From an uncultured Bacillota bacterium (GTDB lineage: Bacteria > Bacillota > Limnochordia > Limnochordales > ZCTH02-B6), in contig CALFSR010000141.1 in the NCBI GenBank assembly GCA_937916565.1, positions 1 to 10,903 on the forward strand: a DNA stretch of 10,903 nt. The letters are read 5' to 3'. The position numbers and the translations under genes are program-made. Every line of letters begins with the position of its first letter. The first letter of the stretch is position 1. The notes beneath the pieces are model-generated. The model had not been told where the DNA came from. It worked only from the letters and a program-made list of their open reading frames with translations, and ran no database searches. Positions 6,353-10,903 of this stretch are shown piece after piece.

Positions 6353-7897
6353 ATGCCTATGGTCGGAAAGGGGCGGTTGCTCGTCCTGGCTCTCGCCCTG
6401 GCTGCAATGATGTTTGGGCTTGCCCAGCTCCCTGCGGCTGCCCAGACGCTCACCGTCGTTCAGGGTACGGATATCGAGAGCCTTGACGTGCACGTCGTGA
6501 CGTCGTCCCCGTCGTATGCGGTGTTGGACCACATCTACGACACGCTGTTTGAACTGAGCCCGGAGGGCGAGATCATCTACGTTCTGGCCACCGGGTTTGA
6601 AGTCGGCCCCGACGGGCGCACCTACACCATCAAGCTTCGCGAGGGCGTCAGCTTCGCGGACGGGACGCCCTTCAACGCGGCCGCGGTGAAGGCCAACTTG
6701 GAGCGTATCCTGGACCCCGCGTCCCGCGCCGCCTACGCGAACCTGATCAGCCCCATCAGGGAGATCAACGTGCTGGACGACTACACGCTCGAGCTCAAGA
6801 GCGACGAGCCGTTTGGCCCGATCCAGGTGCACCTGGCGCACTCCGGCATGGGCATGATCAGCCCGGCGGTGCTTGCCCGGGGCAACGAGTACGTGGCGCA
6901 AAACCCCGTCGGCACCGGCCCGTTTGAGCTGGTCGAGTGGCGGCAGGGCGAGCGGATCGTCCTGCGCAAGCGGGACGGCTACTGGGGCGAGCCCGCGAAG
7001 CTGGACGAGATCGTGTTCCGCGTCATCGTGGACGACGGTGCGCGGCTGCTCGAGCTTGAGGCCGGCACCGCGGACGTCGCCATCCGCATCCCGCCCACCG
7101 AGTGGCAGCGGGTGGACGCGGATCCGAACATGAAGGTCGACCGCACGACGGGCCTGCGCACGATCTATATCTACTTCAACGTCACCAAGCCGCCGTTCGA
7201 TGACGTGCGGGTGCGCCAGGCGTTCAACTATGCGGTCAACAACGAGGCCATCGTGACCGCGCTCCTCGCGGGCGCGGGCCGGGCGTCCGATGCGCCGATG
7301 GCGCCGGCGGTGTTTGGCTACTCCCGCCAGACGCCGTACACCTACAACCCCAACTTGGCCCGGCAGCTGCTTGAGGAGGCCGGCTTTGACTTTAGCCGGA
7401 CCTACGTGATTCACCATCCGACGGGTCGCTACAACCAGGACGCGCTGATTGCGGCGGCCGTGCAGCAGAGCCTGCGGGCCATCGGCGTCCAGACCGAGCT
7501 GCGGACGATGGAATGGACGACGTACCTGGACTTCGTCCGCCGGCCGCAGGATCAGAACGAGGTCGAGATCGCGATGCTCGGGTGGGGCGTGGCCACCATG
7601 GACGCGGATTACGCCCTGGTGGAGATGTTCCACTCCCAGCAGCACCCGCCGGCCGGTTTCAACCTCGGGTTCTACAGCAACCCGGCGGTGGATGCGGCGC
7701 TTGACCGGGGCCGCTTCAACGCCGATCCCGCGGTGCGGCTCGCCGCCTACGCGGAGGCGCAGCAGCTTATCTGGCAGGACGCGCCGTGGATCTTCCTCCA
7801 CAGTGAGCTGCAACTGACCGGCTTGCGGGAGAACGTTCACGGGTTCATCGTCCACCCGACGGAGCGCTACAAGGCGCACGAGGCGTGGAAGGACTGA
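6353..7897 (+). CDS. ABC transporter solute-binding protein, family 5 (peptide type)
   Basis: This is an extracytoplasmic receptor that hands peptides or similar ligands to the permeases encoded next. The mature part shows the family 5 pattern: DHIYDTLFELSPEG near the start, TYTIKLREGVSFADGTPF, the signature GTGPFELVEW from residue 187, VRQAFNYAVN, and a C-terminal WIFLHSELQLTGLRENVHG. The N-terminus has a short basic stretch, a hydrophobic core (LLVLALALAAMMFGLA), and LPAAA before QT, predicting signal peptidase I cleavage after residue 30. No lipobox cysteine is present. ATG 6353 lies 4 bases and ATG 6359 lies 10 bases after AAAGGAG, so either could be the start; the frame is open further up to 6299. 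The ligand could be di- or oligopeptides, glutathione, opines or other compounds, which the sequence does not settle. Confidence 0.93.
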   Translation: MPMVGKGRLLVLALALAAMMFGLAQLPAAAQTLTVVQGTDIESLDVHVVTSSPSYAVLDHIYDTLFELSPEGEIIYVLATGFEVGPDGRTYTIKLREGVSFADGTPFNAAAVKANLERILDPASRAAYANLISPIREINVLDDYTLELKSDEPFGPIQVHLAHSGMGMISPAVLARGNEYVAQNPVGTGPFELVEWRQGERIVLRKRDGYWGEPAKLDEIVFRVIVDDGARLLELEAGTADVAIRIPPTEWQRVDADPNMKVDRTTGLRTIYIYFNVTKPPFDDVRVRQAFNYAVNNEAIVTALLAGAGRASDAPMAPAVFGYSRQTPYTYNPNLARQLLEEAGFDFSRTYVIHHPTGRYNQDALIAAAVQQSLRAIGVQTELRTMEWTTYLDFVRRPQDQNEVEIAMLGWGVATMDADYALVEMFHSQQHPPAGFNLGFYSNPAVDAALDRGRFNADPAVRLAAYAEAQQLIWQDAPWIFLHSELQLTGLRENVHGFIVHPTERYKAHEAWKD

Positions 7898-7921
7898 AAC
7901 CTCTCTAGACTGACCTTGCGG

Positions 7922-7952
7922 GCGGGGGTGGGCCCAAGCTGCCCGCCCCCGC
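7922..7952 (+). repeat. GC-rich hairpin between binding-protein and permease genes
   Basis: Bases 7922-7933 pair with 7941-7952 over 12 bp, with a single G-U wobble and a 7-base loop, followed by TTCCCTTT. The interrupted T stretch makes it a weak terminator or attenuator at best. Hairpins at this point of ABC operons commonly keep the binding-protein message abundant over the permease message, by 3'-end protection or partial termination. Structure is seen directly; function is inferred by analogy. Confidence 0.65.
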
Positions 7953-7974
7953 TTCCCTTTGCGGAGGGTGACGC

Positions 7975-8919
7975 GTGCTCCCCTACATTGCACGCAGGCT
8001 GTTGTACGCGATTCCGACCCTGATTGGGGTCACATTTGTGGTGTTTATCTCCGTGCGGCTCATTCCCGGCGACCCGGCGGTCGCCATCGCCGGCGAGCGG
8101 GCGACGCCGCAGCTCATCGAGCAGGTCCGGCAGGAACTCGGACTCGATGAACCGCTTTTGACCCAGTACGGGCGGTTCCTGGTGAGGCTCGTTCAGGGCG
8201 ACCTCGGCACCTCCCTGCGCACACGGCTGCCGGTGGCGCCGGAGGTGTGGCGGCGGCTCGGGCAGACGCTGCTTCTGGCCTCGGCCAGCCTACTCTTGGC
8301 GTCGGCCGTGGGCATGTTCCTCGGGATCGTGTCCGCGACGCGACCGTACTCCCTTTGGGACAACGCAGGGATGGTCGTGGCGCTTCTTGGCGTTTCGACG
8401 CCGGTCTTTTGGCTTGGCCTCATGCTCATCCTCTTCTTTTCCGTCGAGTTGCCCAAGACGCTCGGCCTCAGCCAGCCCATTTTCCCGCCGACGGGGTCGG
8501 GCACGTGGCGCCACCTCGTCATGCCCGCCGTGACCTTGGCGGCGTACTCAACGGGCATCATCGCCCGCATGACCCGCTCGGCCATGCTGGATGTGGTCGG
8601 CCATGACTACATTCGTACGGCGCGGGCCAAGGGATTGTCCGAGCGGGTGATCACGTACCGGCACGCTTTGCGCAATGCCCTCGTGCCCGTCATCACGGTG
8701 CAAGGACTGCAGTTTGGCACGCTGCTGGGCGGCGCGGTGCTGACCGAATCCGTGTTTGCCTGGCCGGGTCTTGGGCGCTACCTCGTGGACGCCATCTTCC
8801 TGCGGGACTATCCCGTGGTCCAGGCGGCCATCCTGGTCATCGCCATCGGTTTCATCTTGATCAATCTGATTGTGGATCTGCTGTACGGGCTGGTGGATCC
8901 GAGGATTCGCTATGGCTAA
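7975..8919 (+). CDS. dppB: ABC transporter permease, DppB/OppB type
   Basis: This inner-membrane subunit forms half of the translocation pore. The 314-residue protein starts MLPYIARRLLYAIPTLIGV, the usual N-terminal helix of this type, followed by FISVRLIPGDPA and an extracytoplasmic domain ending near GDLGTSLRTRLPV. Further hydrophobic helices run through LLLASASLLLASAVGMFLG, MVVALLGVSTPVFWLGLML and AAILVIAIGFILINLIVDLL. The ATPase-contacting EAA loop is DYIRTARAKGL from residue 211, followed by GGAVLTESVFAWPGLGRYL. The GTG start has GGAGGG at 7963-7968, 6 bases upstream. It overlaps the next permease by 8 bases. Which substrate it carries cannot be told from the permease; the symbol reflects family resemblance only. 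Confidence 0.93.
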   Translation: MLPYIARRLLYAIPTLIGVTFVVFISVRLIPGDPAVAIAGERATPQLIEQVRQELGLDEPLLTQYGRFLVRLVQGDLGTSLRTRLPVAPEVWRRLGQTLLLASASLLLASAVGMFLGIVSATRPYSLWDNAGMVVALLGVSTPVFWLGLMLILFFSVELPKTLGLSQPIFPPTGSGTWRHLVMPAVTLAAYSTGIIARMTRSAMLDVVGHDYIRTARAKGLSERVITYRHALRNALVPVITVQGLQFGTLLGGAVLTESVFAWPGLGRYLVDAIFLRDYPVVQAAILVIAIGFILINLIVDLLYGLVDPRIRYG

Positions 8920-9808
8920 CGACGTTCGCTCCTTCATCGATCACGCGCCCGCAGCGGCGCTCGGCCGCGGGACGGTCCGCGCCGTTCTCACGCGCTTCGC
9001 GCGCCGCCCGGCGGCGCTTCTTGGCCTTCTCATCGTCGCTCTCTTTCTGGCCATCGCTCTGCTCGCGCCCTACATCTCGCCCTACGACGCCAATGAGGCG
9101 GACTTTTTCAGCGCCCGCCAGGGCCCGTCCGACGCGCACTTGCTGGGCACCGACGAGCTCGGACGGGATGTCCTTTCCCGGCTGCTGCACGGGTCAAGGA
9201 TCAGCCTGCGCATCGGGCTCATCGCCGTTGCCATCGGCGTCGGAGCGGGCGTGCCGCTGGGCCTTGTGGCCGGGTATTACGGGCGCGGCGTCGACAACGT
9301 GATCATGCGCCTGGTGGACATCATGCTGTCGTTTCCCAGCATCCTCCTGGCCATTGGGCTTGTGGCCATCCTCGGGCCCGGCCTGAACAACGCGATTATC
9401 GCGGTCGGCGTCGTCGCCATCCCGGTCTATATCCGCCTCGTGCGGGCGAGCGTGCTGGGCATCAAGGAGATGGAGTTTGTCGCCGCGGCCCGGGCCGCGG
9501 GCGCGTCCGACGCCCGCATCATGCTGGTGCACGTGCTGCCGCAGTGCATTAGCCCGATCCTGGTGCAGTCGTCCCTGCAGATCGCCTCGGCGATCCTGTC
9601 GGCGGCGGGACTTGGCTTTCTCGGTTTGGGCGCGCCGGCGGACGTGCCGGAGTGGGGGACGATGCTCGCCAACGGTCGCCAGTATGTTTTCAGCGCCCCG
9701 CACCTGACCATGTTTCCGGGACTGGCCATCATGTTGGTCGTGATGGGCTTTAACCTTCTGGGCGACGGGCTTCGGGATGCGCTTGATCCCCGCATGAGAG
9801 GCAGGTAA
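8912..9808 (+). CDS. dppC: ABC transporter permease, DppC/OppC type
   Basis: This is the second membrane subunit of the transporter, 298 residues long. A short cytoplasmic N-terminus leads to the first helix (LLGLLIVALFLAIALLAPYI), then the OppC-type SPYDANEADF and LLGTDELGRDVLSRLLHGSR segments. Further helices cover GLIAVAIGVGAGVPLGLVAG and the region around residues 140-170. The EAA loop EFVAAARAAGASDARI starts at residue 188. AAGLGFLGLGAPADVPEWG and a final helix before DALDPRMRGR complete the family pattern. ATG 8912 overlaps the stop of the upstream permease and is preceded by GAGGA at 8901-8905, so translation is probably coupled. The ATPase genes that usually follow are absent; an M24 hydrolase gene comes 6 bases later. 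Confidence 0.94.
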   Translation: MANDVRSFIDHAPAAALGRGTVRAVLTRFARRPAALLGLLIVALFLAIALLAPYISPYDANEADFFSARQGPSDAHLLGTDELGRDVLSRLLHGSRISLRIGLIAVAIGVGAGVPLGLVAGYYGRGVDNVIMRLVDIMLSFPSILLAIGLVAILGPGLNNAIIAVGVVAIPVYIRLVRASVLGIKEMEFVAAARAAGASDARIMLVHVLPQCISPILVQSSLQIASAILSAAGLGFLGLGAPADVPEWGTMLANGRQYVFSAPHLTMFPGLAIMLVVMGFNLLGDGLRDALDPRMRGR

Positions 9809-9814
9809 GGTCGC

Positions 9815-10903
9815 TTGACGCAAGCGTTTCGCCTTGAATTGTCCCAAGGGGAGTTTTTGTCCCGGCGGCAACGCCTGTTTTCGCGCCTAGCCGCGCGGCC
9901 GAAAGGCGGCGTAGACGGCGTCGTGTTCTTCCTGCCGCACAACGTCGCGTACTTTACCAAGTTCGGCTTCATGGTGACCGAGCGTCCCATCGCGCTCGCG
10001 CTGACGCCCGACCGGGCGGCTTTGCTCGTGCCGCGCCTTGAGAAGGAGCACGCGGAGGCGGTCGCCCTGGTGGACGAGGTGGCCGCCTATCCCGAGTACC
10101 CGGATGAACGGCATCCGATGGAGTATTTCAAGGACTTGCTCCGCCATCTTGGGTTGTCGCAGGGCGCCGTCGGGTGCGACGCGCAAGGCGCGCCGCAGGT
10201 GTACGGGTACCGGGGGCCGGCGCTGGCGGAGCTTTTGCCCGGCGCGCGGGTGGAAACCATTCTCGACGACATCGAAGCCCTCCAGATGATCAAGTCCCAG
10301 GAGGAGCTGGAGCTCATCGCCACCAGCGCCTACTGGGGACACCGCGCCCATGAGCTGCTGCAGCGCTACGCCGCACCGGGCGCCGGTGAGGTGGAGCTGT
10401 CGCAGCGGGCGTCGGCGGAGGCGACCCGGGAGATGTTGGCCGCTCTCGGGCCGGGCTATGTGCCCCAGAGCTGGGAGAAGGCGGGGGCGCACGCCGGTTT
10501 CCACGGCCAGGTGGGCAAAGCGTCGGCTTTGCCGCACGTGTTGACCTCCAACGCCCGCCTCAGGCCGGGGGACGTCTTGGTGAGCATCGCCACCAGCACC
10601 GTCGCGGGGTACGCGAGCGAACTGGAACGGACCATGATTATGGGGGAACCCACCAAGGAGCAAGAGCGGTTCTTCGAGCTCATGGTGGAGGCCCAGGCGC
10701 TGGCCATGAGCATGCTCGGGCCGGGCGTTCCCTGCGGGGCCGTCGACCGGGCGGTGCGGGAATTTTTTGCCGCCAACGGCCTCATGCCCTACTGGCGCCA
10801 CCACACCGGTCACGGACTTGGCCGGCTCCTGCACGAGCCCCCCTATCTCGACGTCGGCTACGACCGGGTGCTCGAGCCGGGCATGGTGGTGTCCGTCGAG
10901 CCG
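9815..10903 (+). CDS. M24-family (prolidase/creatinase fold) hydrolase, 3' end outside window
   Basis: The frame stays open to the window edge, giving the first 363 residues. It has the two-domain plan of aminopeptidase P, prolidase and creatinase: an N-terminal domain (EFLSRRQRL, LPHNVAYFTKF), the linker ALQMIKSQEELELI, and the pita-bread catalytic domain. Visible catalytic-domain residues are His241 (ALPHV), Glu269 and Glu271 (ASELERT), His333 (HTGHGLG), His340 (LHEPP) and Glu362 (SVEP). The Asp usual in the first metal-binding motif is Ile258 (GDVLVSIATS) and the second is Glu269, so the dinuclear metal site looks altered. The TTG start at 9815, 6 bases after dppC, keeps the conserved N-terminal segment; TTG 9857, close behind AAGGGGAG, is an alternative. 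Co-transcription suggests it acts on what the transporter imports. It may be a peptidase or a creatinase-like C-N hydrolase. Confidence 0.9.
   Translation, partial: MTQAFRLELSQGEFLSRRQRLFSRLAARPKGGVDGVVFFLPHNVAYFTKFGFMVTERPIALALTPDRAALLVPRLEKEHAEAVALVDEVAAYPEYPDERHPMEYFKDLLRHLGLSQGAVGCDAQGAPQVYGYRGPALAELLPGARVETILDDIEALQMIKSQEELELIATSAYWGHRAHELLQRYAAPGAGEVELSQRASAEATREMLAALGPGYVPQSWEKAGAHAGFHGQVGKASALPHVLTSNARLRPGDVLVSIATSTVAGYASELERTMIMGEPTKEQERFFELMVEAQALAMSMLGPGVPCGAVDRAVREFFAANGLMPYWRHHTGHGLGRLLHEPPYLDVGYDRVLEPGMVVSVEP

Noticed and set aside
6080..7993. 637-codon open frame on the minus strand opposite arginase and the binding protein
   Set aside because: It is antisense to two clearly recognised genes, its translation is rich in Arg, His, Val and Gly without family motifs, and long antisense frames are expected in GC-rich codon-biased DNA.

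Overview
This is a high-GC bacterial window (roughly two thirds G+C, judged by eye). All genes are on the + strand and tightly packed. It reads like a Gram-positive type, high-GC member of the Bacillota or a relative. The reasons are the hemE-hemH-hemY order known from Bacillus, strong AGGAGG-like ribosome binding sites, frequent GTG and TTG starts, and a clean U-tract intrinsic terminator. The taxonomy is inference. I see no rRNA, tRNA, CRISPR array, insertion sequence or phage gene.

Layout: (1) 2-334 is the 3' end of an acetyl-CoA synthetase-like gene. It is followed by a 197-base gap holding a strong hairpin (381-410) and a Rho-independent terminator (436-458). (2) 532-4086 is a haem-synthesis cluster, hemE, hemH/cpfC and hemY/cgoX, with hemE and hemH overlapping. 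With these gene types, haem is probably made by the coproporphyrin-dependent route. (3) 4134-6258 holds a class I aminotransferase and an arginase (TTG start), 40 bases apart and apparently read from the same transcript. (4) 6353-10903 is a peptide-type ABC transporter operon: a secreted solute-binding protein, two permeases, and an M24-family (prolidase/creatinase fold) hydrolase that runs off the window end. No ATPase genes for the transporter are present here.

The second half suggests uptake of peptides or other nitrogen-rich compounds, their cleavage by the M24 enzyme, and catabolism of arginine and other amino acids by arginase and aminotransferase. The haem cluster is a separate housekeeping block upstream.

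The window is mostly ordinary. The most interesting point is the M24 protein. It lacks one conserved metal-binding Asp and has Glu at the other, yet keeps the His, Glu and Glu positions used by creatinase, so its activity may not be that of a metallo-aminopeptidase. Secondary points are a solute-binding protein with a signal peptidase I type signal and no lipobox cysteine, a GC-rich hairpin between the binding protein and permease genes, and an imperfect palindrome in front of the transporter operon.
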